A stretch of 64,000 nucleotides of DNA from VRUE01 sp963774555 (GCA_963774555.1 CAVZFL010000001.1:930001-994000), one strand, 5' to 3'. Positions 7,168 to 15,586 are shown, counted from the stretch's first letter. The notes: generated from the letters alone by a model not told the origin. Program-made: numbers and translations.

Positions 7168-7629
7168 TCACAGGGCATTCAGCATCCCGACCGCGAAGCA
7201 GGCGGTGGAGCAGCCGACGACAAGCACCGGCAGCCAGAACCAGAAGCGCAGCGCGACCGCCAGGTAGGTGGCGGAGATGGCGAGGGTGGCGAGCGTGATC
7301 GAGCCGGCGCGGGTGAGCAGGTCGGGTTCCTCGAGCGCGATGAGCAGGGCGAGGAGGCCGAAGGCGAAGGCGCCGAGGCCGTGGCTGATGTTGAAGCCGA
7401 GCCAGGCGTGCCACATCGAGGGGCGAGCTGGGTCGCCGCCGGGGACGAGGCGCCGGAAGCGGATGCCGGTGGCTTCCAGGTCCGGCGTCAGCGAGCGCGC
7501 CTCCGGGGCGAAGTAGGTCGGCTGGACCGTGTCGACGAGGGTCAGCAGCGCGTGGGCGCCGCCGGCGACCAGGAGCGGAATCGTCCCGGCGACGAACCAG
7601 AGCTGCGTGGCATTTGAGCTGTCGAGCAT
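7168..7629 (-). CDS. Four-helix integral membrane protein of unknown function
   Basis: 153 residues from ATG 7629 (MLDSSNATQLWFVAG), chosen over upstream codons because it has an SD-like GGAGGTG 8-10 bases ahead and lies just outside the shared operator. It has four hydrophobic helices: 10-30, about 82-102, 108-128 and 132-152. The soluble loop contains PSMWHAWLGFNISHGLGAF, a segment seen in small actinobacterial membrane proteins next to TetR regulators. It is divergent from a TetR gene with a palindrome between, so it is probably the regulated target. Confidence 0.72.
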   Translation of the reverse strand: MLDSSNATQLWFVAGTIPLLVAGGAHALLTLVDTVQPTYFAPEARSLTPDLEATGIRFRRLVPGGDPARPSMWHAWLGFNISHGLGAFAFGLLALLIALEEPDLLTRAGSITLATLAISATYLAVALRFWFWLPVLVVGCSTACFAVGMLNAL

Positions 7630-7668
7630 CGGGAGGCACCTCCGTGGTGACCGAGTGTGCGGATAGAA

Positions 7669-7684
7669 TACATGCATGCATGTA
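7669..7684. promoter_or_regulatory. 16-bp perfect palindrome, TetR operator
   Basis: TACATGCATGCATGTA is a perfect palindrome between the divergent membrane protein and TetR genes. It overlaps a possible -10 (TAGAAT, 7664-7669) and the first ATG of the TetR gene. Binding here would repress both directions. Confidence 0.7.
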
Positions 7685-8335
7685 CGTATGTCTAATGACC
7701 CAGCTGCGACCAAGGCGCCGACCCAAAAAGAGCGCAGTGCGCGTTCGCGCTCGGCTCTGCTCGAGTCGGCGGCGCGGCACCTGTCCCGGCACGGCTACGG
7801 CAACCTCGTGCTCGAGCAGGTCGCCCGCGACGCCGGCTACACCCGCGGCGCTCTTTACCACCAATTTGCCAACAAGGAAGGTCTCACCCTCGCGGTCCTC
7901 GAGTGGGTATGGCGGACGTGGGGAGAGGAGGTCGGAAGCGTCGTCGAGCGCCAACCCGACCCGGCCGCGGCACTGATCGCGCTCGCCCGCAGCCACGCGG
8001 TCTACTGCCGTCGCGACATCGCTCGCTTCGCGATGGCGCTGCGGCTCGAGTTCAGCGACCCGAAACACCCGATCGGCAAAGCCGTCGAGCGCGTGACCGG
8101 CACCCTCGTGGAGCGCTGCGCGCGGCTGATCGACGCCGGCCGCCGAGACGGATCGATTCCCCCCGGTCCTCCCGCACAGGCCACCGCCGGCGCCTTCGTC
8201 GGCGCGATCGAGGGCGCCGTGATCGAGCTCTCCGGCATGGAGCCGCACGACGAGACGCTCGCCGCCCGCGTGGCCGTCGGGGTCCTGGGCCTCGACCCGA
8301 TGGAGTCGACGATTCCTGACCGCCGAGGCGGCTGA
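7676..8335 (+). CDS. TetR family transcriptional regulator
   Basis: About 219 residues. The N-terminal HTH is clear: SALLESAARHLSRHGYGNL, then LEQVARDAGYTRGALYHQFANKEGL. The C-terminal helical domain includes ADPTAFVGAIEGAVIE-like dimer helices. It belongs to the TetR_C group that follows AcrR-like efflux or stress regulators; the ligand is unknown. The ATG at 7676 lies inside the palindrome and 7 bases after a -10-like TAGAAT, so a leaderless start is possible; ATG 7688 is the alternative. It likely controls itself and the divergent membrane protein. Confidence 0.88.
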   Translation: MHVRMSNDPAATKAPTQKERSARSRSALLESAARHLSRHGYGNLVLEQVARDAGYTRGALYHQFANKEGLTLAVLEWVWRTWGEEVGSVVERQPDPAAALIALARSHAVYCRRDIARFAMALRLEFSDPKHPIGKAVERVTGTLVERCARLIDAGRRDGSIPPGPPAQATAGAFVGAIEGAVIELSGMEPHDETLAARVAVGVLGLDPMESTIPDRRGG

Positions 8336-8348
8336 GGTCGCTTCGCTG

Positions 8349-8386
8349 CCATAGCAAGGCTGCTATACATAGCAATCTTGCTATGG
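8349..8386. promoter_or_regulatory. Nested operator array before the XRE regulator
   Basis: Outer inverted repeat CCATAGCAAG (8349-8358) / CTTGCTATGG (8377-8386), inner palindrome TGCTATACATAGCA (8361-8374). Together they give four ATAGCA/TGCTAT half-sites. The start codon at 8383 lies inside the last one. This suggests cooperative autorepression by the XRE protein and a leaderless mRNA. Confidence 0.7.
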
Positions 8387-8721
8387 CAAAGGGCGGGTCC
8401 AAAAAATCTCAGCTGGAGGATCGCCTTTCATCTCTTCGCGAAGCCATGGGTGGTGCCCCCGGCCCGGACGAGCGGGAGCTGTTCGGCCTGATTGCCGAGC
8501 GTGTCGCGGAGAGGCGCAGGGCTTGGGGTGTTTCCCAGCGTGAACTGGCTGAGCTCTGCGGGACGACGCAGTCGGCGATCGCCCGGGTGGAGCGGGGGGC
8601 GCGGCCACCCCGGATCGACACCCTTGCGCGCATCGCCGCGGCCCTCGACTGCGAGCTGGCGATCGAGCTTCGCCCCAGAACGAATCCGCCTGACGGCGGC
8701 AAAGGAGGAGAGACAGGATGA
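8383..8721 (+). CDS. XRE-family helix-turn-helix regulator
   Basis: 112 residues. A 40-residue basic or charged N-terminus is followed by an HTH_3 domain: ERRRAWGVSQRELAELCGTTQSAIARVERG then RIDTLARIAAALDCELAIELRP, the HigA-like Cro/C1 form. HigA proteins usually pair with a HigB RelE-like toxin upstream. No toxin is present here; instead the downstream partner is a zinc-ribbon membrane protein whose ATG overlaps this stop (ATGA). The four-half-site array over its start points to tight autoregulation. Confidence 0.85.
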   Translation: MAKGGSKKSQLEDRLSSLREAMGGAPGPDERELFGLIAERVAERRRAWGVSQRELAELCGTTQSAIARVERGARPPRIDTLARIAAALDCELAIELRPRTNPPDGGKGGETG

Positions 8722-9686
8722 GCGAGCGCGGAAGTCGATTTCGACCAGTGGGCAGCCGGGTGGGTGAGGGGGAGATCGAGACGAGCACCGCCGAGAAGAT
8801 CCTCGCCCTCGTCCTCACGGTCTTCATCGCGATCGGTGCGGTTTGGGGGTACGTCAAGCTCGACGAGGTCTCCAAGAGCGAATCGACCGTATATGTGCCC
8901 GACCAAAGGCTCATCGGCCCGACCGAATTCTCGGCGATAGAAGAGCACCGCCAGGCGATTCGCGCGGTCGAAAGGGCGAGGCGGGAGCGGCGGGCGGCCA
9001 CCCACCGATTGGAGCTCCGCCGCGAGGCTTACCGGACCGCATTGGACGCCGGCGAACAGCCGGCTGAGCTGCGAACGGAATACGAGCTTGCCCAGGCAAG
9101 GCTCGCCTCGGCGTCGAGAGAGCTGGGTGGCGCCGTCAGGGTTGAGACGCGGACTCGGCCGAGTGCGGTGGAGGCAAAGTCACGGCTGGCCGAGCTTCGA
9201 CAACGCGCTGCTGAGAATGCGGACGAGGATCGTGCTCGGCACGACCGGACCGTTTTCCTCCTGCGCCTGGCTTTGCTGACCCTGATGCTCGCGGCCGCCT
9301 ACCGGCTGCTCATCCGCCTTCGGTCTCGAAACTCCCGCTATCTCCCCGCGGCGCTCGCCTGGATCGGGGCAACCGCAGTCCTCGCTGCGGTGATGGCCGC
9401 TGATTACGGCGACAACTACATCGAGTTCTCCGAGATCGGTCCTCTGGCGATCTCGATCGTGGGAATAGCGTTGACCCTGGTGGCGTTCGTCGCCCTGCAG
9501 CGTTTCCTCGCAAAACGGGTTCCAGCGCGACGGGTTCGCCGCAGAGAGTGTCCCTTCTGTGGGTTTCCCGTTCGCGACAGGCCGCATTGTGAGGGCTGTG
9601 GGCGAGCGGTGAACGCCAGCTGCTCGAGCTGCCACAAGGAGCGGCGGGTCGGTACGCCTCGCTGTGGCTACTGTGGCAATCCGTAG
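8718..9686 (+). CDS. Membrane protein with coiled coil and C-terminal double zinc ribbon
   Basis: 322 residues. Order: one N-terminal helix (residues about 25-48), an extracytoplasmic charged coiled coil (about 75-175, rich in EARRERR and LAELRQRA), three more helices (about 183-201, 212-230, 243-262), then cytoplasmic zinc ribbons CPFCGFPVRDRPHCEGCG, CSSC and CGYC. A strong SD (AAAGGAGGAG, 8701-8710) precedes the ATG, which overlaps the XRE stop. I do not recognise a family. The operon with a tightly repressed XRE gene suggests an inducible envelope or stress function. Confidence 0.78.
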   Translation: MSERGSRFRPVGSRVGEGEIETSTAEKILALVLTVFIAIGAVWGYVKLDEVSKSESTVYVPDQRLIGPTEFSAIEEHRQAIRAVERARRERRAATHRLELRREAYRTALDAGEQPAELRTEYELAQARLASASRELGGAVRVETRTRPSAVEAKSRLAELRQRAAENADEDRARHDRTVFLLRLALLTLMLAAAYRLLIRLRSRNSRYLPAALAWIGATAVLAAVMAADYGDNYIEFSEIGPLAISIVGIALTLVAFVALQRFLAKRVPARRVRRRECPFCGFPVRDRPHCEGCGRAVNASCSSCHKERRVGTPRCGYCGNP

Positions 9687-9745
9687 CTACGCCGCGGCAG
9701 AGCGGACCGAACCACGTCACGAGGGCGTCGGACACGAGACGCTCT

Positions 9746-10147
9746 TCAGGCGTTCATGGCAACCGCGGCGCGGATGAGCGCCTTCAGCGCCTTCTCGTCG
9801 ATCTCATCGCCCTCGTGGAAGTCGATGGCGCGCCTGGTGTTGCCCTCGAGGCTGGAGTTGAAGAGGCCCGAGGGGTCCTCCAGCGAGGCGCCCTTGGCGA
9901 AGGTCGTCTTCACGACCTTCTTGTAGGTCTCACCGGTGCAGATGATCTTCCCGGCGTGGTACCAGGTCGGGACCCCTCTCCATTTCCACTCCTCGACCAC
10001 TTCGGGGTCGGCCTGCTTGATCAGGCTCCGGACCCGGGCGAGCGTCTCGCCCCGCCAATCGCCCAGCTCCTCGATCCTCGCGTCGATCAGCTCAGAGGGG
10101 GAGTCGCCGCCCTTTTCCTGCTTCGAGTCGCTTTTTTCCTTCCTCAT
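9746..10147 (-). CDS. DUF1801 / YdhG-like protein
   Basis: 133 residues from ATG 10147. After a Lys/Glu-rich 25-residue lead, the DUF1801 domain shows WRGETLARVRSLIKQADPEVVEEWKW, VPTWYHAGKIICTGETYK, FAKGASLEDPSGLFNSSLEG and ended by helices with KALKALIRAAVAMN. The fold resembles a small beta-barrel with a helix, and function is unknown across the family. It lies 29 bases downstream of the PIG-L gene on the same strand and could be co-transcribed with it. Confidence 0.85.
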   Translation of the reverse strand: MRKEKSDSKQEKGGDSPSELIDARIEELGDWRGETLARVRSLIKQADPEVVEEWKWRGVPTWYHAGKIICTGETYKKVVKTTFAKGASLEDPSGLFNSSLEGNTRRAIDFHEGDEIDEKALKALIRAAVAMNA

Positions 10148-10176
10148 CGAGTCATCGCCCTTCGCCGGCCAGGACG

Positions 10177-11403
10177 CTATACCCGGGCCAGGAGGAGGGC
10201 AATCCAGAGGATGCCGACCAGGAGGGGGATGAGGGTTCCCGTTACGGTGCGGGAGGGGATTCGCAGCCAGGGGCTCGGCGAGGTCGAGGTCGACTCGGCG
10301 ACGTCGCGGTAGTCGGGGAGGATCGCCTTGGCTTTTTGCTGGACCAGCTGGACCTTGCCGCCGTGGCGGACGCTGACGTAGAGCCAGGCGACGGTGAGGA
10401 GCAGGCCCATGGTGGCGATCACGCAGGCGACGAGGTTCTCGCTGGCGTCCAGCGCGGTCGCGTAGGTCACCGCCAGCATCGCCTCGGCGATCAGGAAGAG
10501 CGTGTGGCGCTGGTTGAAGACGTTGTCTTCGTGCAGGGTCAGATCCCAGAGGCGAGCCCGCTCCTCGGCGTCGAACGGCTGCCCCAGCTCCCCTGGCTCG
10601 GTCTCCGTCCTGCCCTGGGTGCCGGGAGCGCCGAAGCGATCCGTCTCGCTCGGAGCCTCGAGCCAGGGGTCGATCGCGGTGTCGCCGAGCTCGGCCAGCG
10701 GCGCGGACGGCGCGAGCCAGCGTGCCCGGCCAAGCAGCCAGCTCCCGTCGACCAGCTCCGCCTCGGTCAAAAGCTCGACGAAGCGAACCTCCTGCGGGGC
10801 CTCGCCGCCAAAGCCGAAGAGCAGCTCCGGGCCCAGCGAGGCGTTCATCTCGGCGCGGGCCTTGACCAGGCGGCGATAGTCGTTTCGCACCAGCTCGCCG
10901 CGGTAGGCCTCCAGCGCGGTGCAGATCTCGGCCAGGCGGTTGGCGTCGAAGGCGGTGGCCAGATTCGGAAGCGGCAGTGGTCCCCACAGCCCCCACATCC
11001 ACCAGCGGGGCGTCGCGGCGCCGCGCTCGGCCAGCGTGTCGCGGACGGCGGCGCCGACCAGCTCGTGCGCGGGGTGGCGATCGCGGGGGTTCGGCGAGAC
11101 GACGATCTGCGGCTGCAGGTCATCCAGCTCGCGCCGCACGATCCCCAGCAGGCGCTCGCGGGCGGCGCCGAGGTCCTCGTCGCTGGACATCGCCACCGGG
11201 GGTTGCGCGATCCGCAGTTCGAAGCGGGAGCGAGTGGCCGCCTCGCGAGCCTCGGCCTCACGCCGGGCGTGCTGGTCTGCACTGCCCAGCCCACAGGCCA
11301 CGTTCACCACCCGCCAGCCGGCGTCGCGCAGAGCCATCAGGGTGGCGGGCGCGCCGATCAGCTCGTCATCGGGGTGGGGCGAGAAGTGGACGACGGTGCT
11401 CAC
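10177..11403 (-). CDS. PIG-L/LmbE deacetylase fused to a C-terminal membrane domain
   Basis: 408 residues from GTG 11403. Residues 1-150 are a PIG-L (LmbE) zinc deacetylase with PHPDDE at 9-14 and NPRDRHPAHELVG carrying the third zinc His; such enzymes remove acetyl groups from GlcNAc-type substrates (mycothiol or bacillithiol pathways, GPI, antibiotics). After about residue 280 comes a conserved-looking HEDNVFNQRHTLFLIAEAML and three membrane helices, ending at the C-terminus. That segment resembles small stand-alone membrane proteins of unknown role. The fusion would place the deacetylase at the membrane. The start is 41 bases from the convergent-side ArsR gene end. Confidence 0.82.
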   Translation of the reverse strand: MSTVVHFSPHPDDELIGAPATLMALRDAGWRVVNVACGLGSADQHARREAEAREAATRSRFELRIAQPPVAMSSDEDLGAARERLLGIVRRELDDLQPQIVVSPNPRDRHPAHELVGAAVRDTLAERGAATPRWWMWGLWGPLPLPNLATAFDANRLAEICTALEAYRGELVRNDYRRLVKARAEMNASLGPELLFGFGGEAPQEVRFVELLTEAELVDGSWLLGRARWLAPSAPLAELGDTAIDPWLEAPSETDRFGAPGTQGRTETEPGELGQPFDAEERARLWDLTLHEDNVFNQRHTLFLIAEAMLAVTYATALDASENLVACVIATMGLLLTVAWLYVSVRHGGKVQLVQQKAKAILPDYRDVAESTSTSPSPWLRIPSRTVTGTLIPLLVGILWIALLLARV

Positions 11404-11443
11404 GCCGCAAGGGTATGCGCACGTCGCCCGCGTGGGCGCTCGA

Positions 11444-11776
11444 TCAGCCTCCGAGCACGGCCCCCAGCTCGGCCAGGCGTGTCTCGATCCCGGCGCAGAC
11501 GCCGTCGCAGATTTCGTGGACGCCGGGGTCGGAAACGCGGTAGAGCGAGCTCGTCCCCTGTTTGCGGCGGGTGACGAAGCCCTCGGCGAGCAGGGCGGAA
11601 AGGTGCTTGGAGACGTTCTGCTGGGAGCCGCCGAGCACCTCGGTCAGCTCGCCGACCGAGGCCTCCTCGCGATTGCGCAGCAGGTCGAGGATTCGCAGCC
11701 TGGTCGGGTCGGAGAGGGCTCGGAAGCGTCGGGCGATCAGCTCCGCGGCGTCCTGGCTAAGTGGACCTTCGATCAT
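11444..11776 (-). CDS. ArsR-family winged-helix repressor
   Basis: 110 residues. It has an ArsR HTH: RFRALSDPTRLRILDLLRNREEASVGELTEVLGGSQQNVSKHLSALLAEGFVTRRKQGTSS in sections, with the N-x-S-x-H-L recognition helix. Cysteines C-terminal to the HTH (DGVC) are too few to claim a metal site. It is divergent from the MMPL exporter gene with one clear palindrome in between, so it probably represses that exporter and itself. The inducer is unknown. Confidence 0.87.
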   Translation of the reverse strand: MIEGPLSQDAAELIARRFRALSDPTRLRILDLLRNREEASVGELTEVLGGSQQNVSKHLSALLAEGFVTRRKQGTSSLYRVSDPGVHEICDGVCAGIETRLAELGAVLGG

Positions 11777-11791
11777 CTGTTATTCTACTCC

Positions 11792-11807
11792 ACAACTGTG
11801 TAGTTGT
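11792..11807. promoter_or_regulatory. Palindromic operator between ArsR and MMPL genes
   Basis: ACAACT-GTGT-AGTTGT, a perfect 6-bp inverted repeat with 4-base spacer, set in the AT-rich divergent promoter region (TTATTCTACT... TTAACTTG). This is the expected ArsR site and would control both genes. Confidence 0.65.
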
Positions 11808-11838
11808 TAACTTGTAGACCGACAAACGGAGGATAGCG

Positions 11839-14016
11839 ATGCCGCCCACCGCCGCCCCAGCCTCGACCTCGACCGGTCCGATCGGACGGCTCGGCCGCTT
11901 TGCCGCCACCCACCGGCGCGGCGTGTTCGTCTCCTGGGCGGTGATCGCCGTCGGCCTCGGCGTGCTGGCGCCGCGGGTGGAGACGGCGCTCTCCGGGGCC
12001 GGCTGGCAGGCCAACGGCTCGGAGTCGGTCAGGGTCCGCGAACAGCTCCAGGCCAACTTCGGCGGCGCCGGTTCCTATGCGCTTCAGGTCGTCGTCCACT
12101 CCGAGCAGATGAGCGCCGCCGACCCCGCCTTCCGCCGCAGCGTGGCCCGGGTGCAGCGGGTCCTTGCCGCCGACCCGGCGGTCGCCGGCGTCGTGCCGCC
12201 GACGCCCGGCAGCTCGATCTCCCGCGACGGCCACACCGCGATCGTCGGCGCCAGGGCGGCGAAGAACGCCAACGAGATGGTCGCCGCGGCCAACGACCTC
12301 AAGTCGGAAGTCGCCGCCGCGGTCGCCCCCGGCGTCGAAGCCAACCTCACCGGCGCCGCCGGGATGTGGTCGGACTTCAACGAAGCCAACCGCGACGCGA
12401 TGCTGAAGTCCGAGCTGATCTCCTGGCCGGTGACGCTGGCGATCCTCGTCCTCGCCTTCGGCTCGCTGGTCGCCGCCGGGCTGCCGCTGATGCTGACGAT
12501 CGTCGGCCTGATCGCCTCCGCCGGCGTCCTCTACCTCGGCACCAAGATCTCGCCGATCTCGATCTGGGCGATGAACTTCGCCCTGATGTTCGCGCTTGCG
12601 CTCGGCATCGACTACGCCCTCTTCATCGTCATGCGCTTCCGCGGCGCCCTCTTCGGCCAGAAGCGCGATCCGGTGGAGGCGGTGGCGGAGACGATGGACA
12701 CCGCCGGCAAGGCGGTCGTCTTCTCCGCCCTGACCGTGGTGATCTCGCTGGCCGCGGTGATGCTGGTCCCCAGCCCGGCCTTCCGCTCGGTCGCGCTGGG
12801 GATCGTGATCGCGGTCCTCTTCGTCCTCGCCGCGACGCTGACCCTGCTGCCGGCAGTCCTCGCCAAGCTCGGGCCGCGGCTCGACCGGCTCGCCCTGCCC
12901 TGGGTGCACAGCGGCGAGCACCGCTCACCCCGATTCGCCCGCTGGGGCGAGCTGCTCTGGCGCCGGCCCTTGCTCTTCGGCGGCCTCGCGCTGGTCGTCC
13001 TGCTCGGCCTCTCCCTGCCGGTGTTGAGCATGAAGATGGGGATGCCGTCGATCAAGGTGGTGCCGAAGGGCGACTCCTCGCGGGTCGGCTACCGGCAGAT
13101 CTCCTCCGCCTTCGGGCCAGGTGCGCCCGGGACGCTTCAAGTGACCGCACCGCGTGCGGAGAGCACGGCCGTCGCGGCAACTCTGGGCGCCGACCGGGGG
13201 ATCGCCATCGTCACCCCGCCCCAGCCCGGTGCAGGAGGCCTGGTCCTGATCCAGGCGGTCCCGACCAGCGGACCATCGACCGATCTCACCGCCAGCACCA
13301 TCGACAGGCTGCGGGCCGAGCTTCCCCCGGCGGCGCTGCTCGGCGGCCCCTCGGTCGAAAACCACGACCTCGAAGCGGCCCTGGCGGCGAAGACGCCGCT
13401 GGCGATCGGCGTCATCCTCGCGCTCGGCTTCCTGCTGCTCCTGGTCGCCTTCCAGGCACCGCTCCTTGCCGCGATCGGCGTGCTCGCCAACCTGCTCTCG
13501 ACCGGCGCCGCCTTCGGGGTCGCGACACTGATCTTCCAGGACGGCAACCTTTCCGGCCTGCTCGGCTTCGAATCGCAGGGCTTCCTCGACGCCTGGGGGC
13601 CGATCTTCTTCTTCGCGATGATCTTCGCGATCGCGATGGACTACACCGTCTTCCTGCTCTCCTCGGCGCGCGAGCACTGGCAGGCCTCCGGCGACGCCAA
13701 GGAGGCGATGGTCAACGGGTTGGCCCACTCCGGCCGGGTCGTCCTCGCCGCCGGCGCGGTGATGGTCGCCGTCTTCTTCACCTTCGCCCTCTCCGGACCG
13801 CTGCCGCCGAAGGAGATGGGCACGATCCTCGGCGTCGCCGTCCTGCTCGACGCCTTCCTCGTCCGCCTGTTGCTGCTGCCGGTCTTCCTGCGGCTCAGCG
13901 GCAGGGCCGCCTGGTACCTGCCGAGCTGGCTCGGCCGGGCTCTCCCCGAGGTCCATTTCGGACATGAGGAGCCGGCGCCTGTCCTTCAGAGCGAGTTGCG
14001 CAGCTCTTCGACATAG
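11839..14016 (+). CDS. MMPL-family RND transporter
   Basis: 725 residues with an SD (GGAGG, 11829-11833) ahead of the ATG. Layout is MMPL/RND: helix 1 (about 30-50), large periplasmic loop with porter domain, helices 2-6 containing ALGIDYALFIVMRFR (the proton-relay GxDY motif), second large loop, helices 7-12 containing AMDYTVFLLSSAREHW. MMPL proteins export lipids, pigments or drugs across the membrane using proton motive force. It is under the divergent ArsR repressor, so a drug or lipid efflux role is likely. The last 31 bases overlap the convergent AbiEii-like gene. Confidence 0.9.
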   Translation: MPPTAAPASTSTGPIGRLGRFAATHRRGVFVSWAVIAVGLGVLAPRVETALSGAGWQANGSESVRVREQLQANFGGAGSYALQVVVHSEQMSAADPAFRRSVARVQRVLAADPAVAGVVPPTPGSSISRDGHTAIVGARAAKNANEMVAAANDLKSEVAAAVAPGVEANLTGAAGMWSDFNEANRDAMLKSELISWPVTLAILVLAFGSLVAAGLPLMLTIVGLIASAGVLYLGTKISPISIWAMNFALMFALALGIDYALFIVMRFRGALFGQKRDPVEAVAETMDTAGKAVVFSALTVVISLAAVMLVPSPAFRSVALGIVIAVLFVLAATLTLLPAVLAKLGPRLDRLALPWVHSGEHRSPRFARWGELLWRRPLLFGGLALVVLLGLSLPVLSMKMGMPSIKVVPKGDSSRVGYRQISSAFGPGAPGTLQVTAPRAESTAVAATLGADRGIAIVTPPQPGAGGLVLIQAVPTSGPSTDLTASTIDRLRAELPPAALLGGPSVENHDLEAALAAKTPLAIGVILALGFLLLLVAFQAPLLAAIGVLANLLSTGAAFGVATLIFQDGNLSGLLGFESQGFLDAWGPIFFFAMIFAIAMDYTVFLLSSAREHWQASGDAKEAMVNGLAHSGRVVLAAGAVMVAVFFTFALSGPLPPKEMGTILGVAVLLDAFLVRLLLLPVFLRLSGRAAWYLPSWLGRALPEVHFGHEEPAPVLQSELRSSST

Positions 14017-14459
14017 GCGAGGCAGATCGCTCTGACTCGCTCCGCGGGTATTGCGGTTCGAAGCGATCGGCTTGCCATTTGGATGCCCTCTCCAGCGCGA
14101 GACCCGAACAGCTCCCCGAAGCGTTCGATCGCTTCTAGGGTGACCTCGCCGGCGCTGGCATGCGCGCTCAGGGCGGCCAGGGTGGCGGCTACCGAGGTGG
14201 CATCTGCTGCCCCCATCAATCGCACCACGTCTGCTGCGTCCTTGTCGTCCTGTCTGTCCTCGCGATCTCCAGCGAGGCGGTCTGAGAGCTTGTGGATCTT
14301 GGCGACGAGAAGGGCGGGCACACGGGCGACCTTGATCGAAATGGATCGGCTGTCGGCAGGGTCGAGCGCAGTCACCGACATCTCCGAGTTGTCGATCAGT
14401 GCTGCCTCGAGGCCGACGAGCACACGCCGGGCTTCGACGTAGCGGGGATCGGCGGGCAT
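13986..14459 (-). pseudogene. AbiEii-like nucleotidyltransferase with internal in-frame deletion
   Basis: 157 codons from ATG 14459. The first residues (ADPRYVEARRVL) and everything from GLEAALIDN, through VARVPALLVAKIHKLSDR and DDKDAADVVRLM, match the ends of an actinobacterial nucleotidyltransferase-like family paired with AbiEi-type proteins. That family normally has about 110 residues between these parts, carrying the GxxA...T.D.D catalytic core; here ARRVL joins directly to GLEAAL. The reading frame is intact but the enzyme core is absent, so it should be inactive. The deletion size is from memory of the family. It follows its AbiEi-like partner by 5 bases. Confidence 0.6.
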
Positions 14460-14464
14460 AGCGG

Positions 14465-15586
14465 TCACTGCCACTCCGACTCCGGGTAAGGCAGGTCCGG
14501 CAGTCGCCAGAGCTGTTCGTTGGCCGTCATCCAGTTGAGCACTGCATCGCCCTCGGCCGGCATCCGGCCAGTGCCGGTGAGGCAATCGACCGCGACCTGG
14601 GCCGGGGCGACAAATCGCAGGCCGGACTCGGAGGTGGTGCGCAGCCAGACGACGGGATCGAATGGTTCGAGCAGGATGACGTTGGCACCCTCGCTGGCGG
14701 GCAGCAGGCCGAGATCCTGGGCGAGGGCCTGGGGGTGGTCGGAGTAGGCGAGCAGTAGAGCTGGAGCGGTGACCGGGGCCAATCGGACTGCGGCGACGGA
14801 TCCGGTGAGGGCAAAACGCGGTTCTTCGGTGAAGTAGTTCGCGAGCTGGTCGAGTGTCTTATCGATGCCGCCGGCGGAAATGAAGGATTCGGCTCGGTTC
14901 GCCTGGAGCACGTCGTAGGAGCGGGCCCAGCGATGGATCAAGCCGGCGACGTCAACCCGTTCGACCGGCCCGCGCGGTGCGCGCTCGATCAAAGCCTCTT
15001 CATAGAGAGTGTCGAGCAACCGCGAGACATAGCCCGGGGTGAGGCCGGCAGCGTTTGCGAGGTCTCCAAGCTTGTAGGGAGGGCTGACGTCGATCAGCAG
15101 CCTTATGAGTCGTGCGGCCTTCGGGCCGCGCACCCGGGCTTTGTTGCGCTGCCTGGGGGTGGGGTTCCGTTCAGCCCCAGTCGTTTGGAGATAGAAAGGC
15201 GGATTGTCGATCCGCAGCAGGGCGTTGCCGGTGAGGTCCAGATAGCTGAGCTCTTGCTCGGCGAGCAAGTCCCGCGTTCGCTTGCTCAGCCAAGGCGCGA
15301 TGACCAGGAGGGGGAGGTGCGCGCCCATATTGCGGGCGGTCTGCACGCGGGGGGAGAGCATGTCCAGGACCGTTCTCGGGGTAACCGACTGCCTTTCCTC
15401 GACAGCGATCGTGCTGATGGTGTGATTGGGACCTTTGAGGGAGATCTTCGAATCCGCGGGCAGGTCCGAGTCGGACGCTTGAACGGTATGCGCGTCGACA
15501 CTCCACCCCCGTGGGAGTCGCCTCTCGAGCCACGCAACTGCCTCGTCACGCAGAGTCCCCCCCCCGATTGCCATATTTGCGTTCAT
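14465..15586 (-). CDS. AbiEi-like type IV antitoxin / winged-helix regulator
   Basis: 373 residues from ATG 15586. The N-terminal 130 residues hold a restriction-like fold segment (MLSPRVQTARNMG, LLVIAPWLSKRTRDLL, LSYLDLTGNALLRI). Residues about 155-225 are a winged HTH (LIRLLIDVSPPYKLGDLANAAGLTPGYVSRLLDTLYEEALIERAPRG in sections). The rest is the AbiEi C-terminal domain (FALTGSVAAVRLAPV). AbiEi proteins repress their operon and antagonise AbiEii. The AT-rich region at 15595-15635 with tandem TTCCTTAT / TTTCCTAAT elements is probably its promoter and operator. Confidence 0.75.
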   Translation of the reverse strand: MNANMAIGGGTLRDEAVAWLERRLPRGWSVDAHTVQASDSDLPADSKISLKGPNHTISTIAVEERQSVTPRTVLDMLSPRVQTARNMGAHLPLLVIAPWLSKRTRDLLAEQELSYLDLTGNALLRIDNPPFYLQTTGAERNPTPRQRNKARVRGPKAARLIRLLIDVSPPYKLGDLANAAGLTPGYVSRLLDTLYEEALIERAPRGPVERVDVAGLIHRWARSYDVLQANRAESFISAGGIDKTLDQLANYFTEEPRFALTGSVAAVRLAPVTAPALLLAYSDHPQALAQDLGLLPASEGANVILLEPFDPVVWLRTTSESGLRFVAPAQVAVDCLTGTGRMPAEGDAVLNWMTANEQLWRLPDLPYPESEWQ

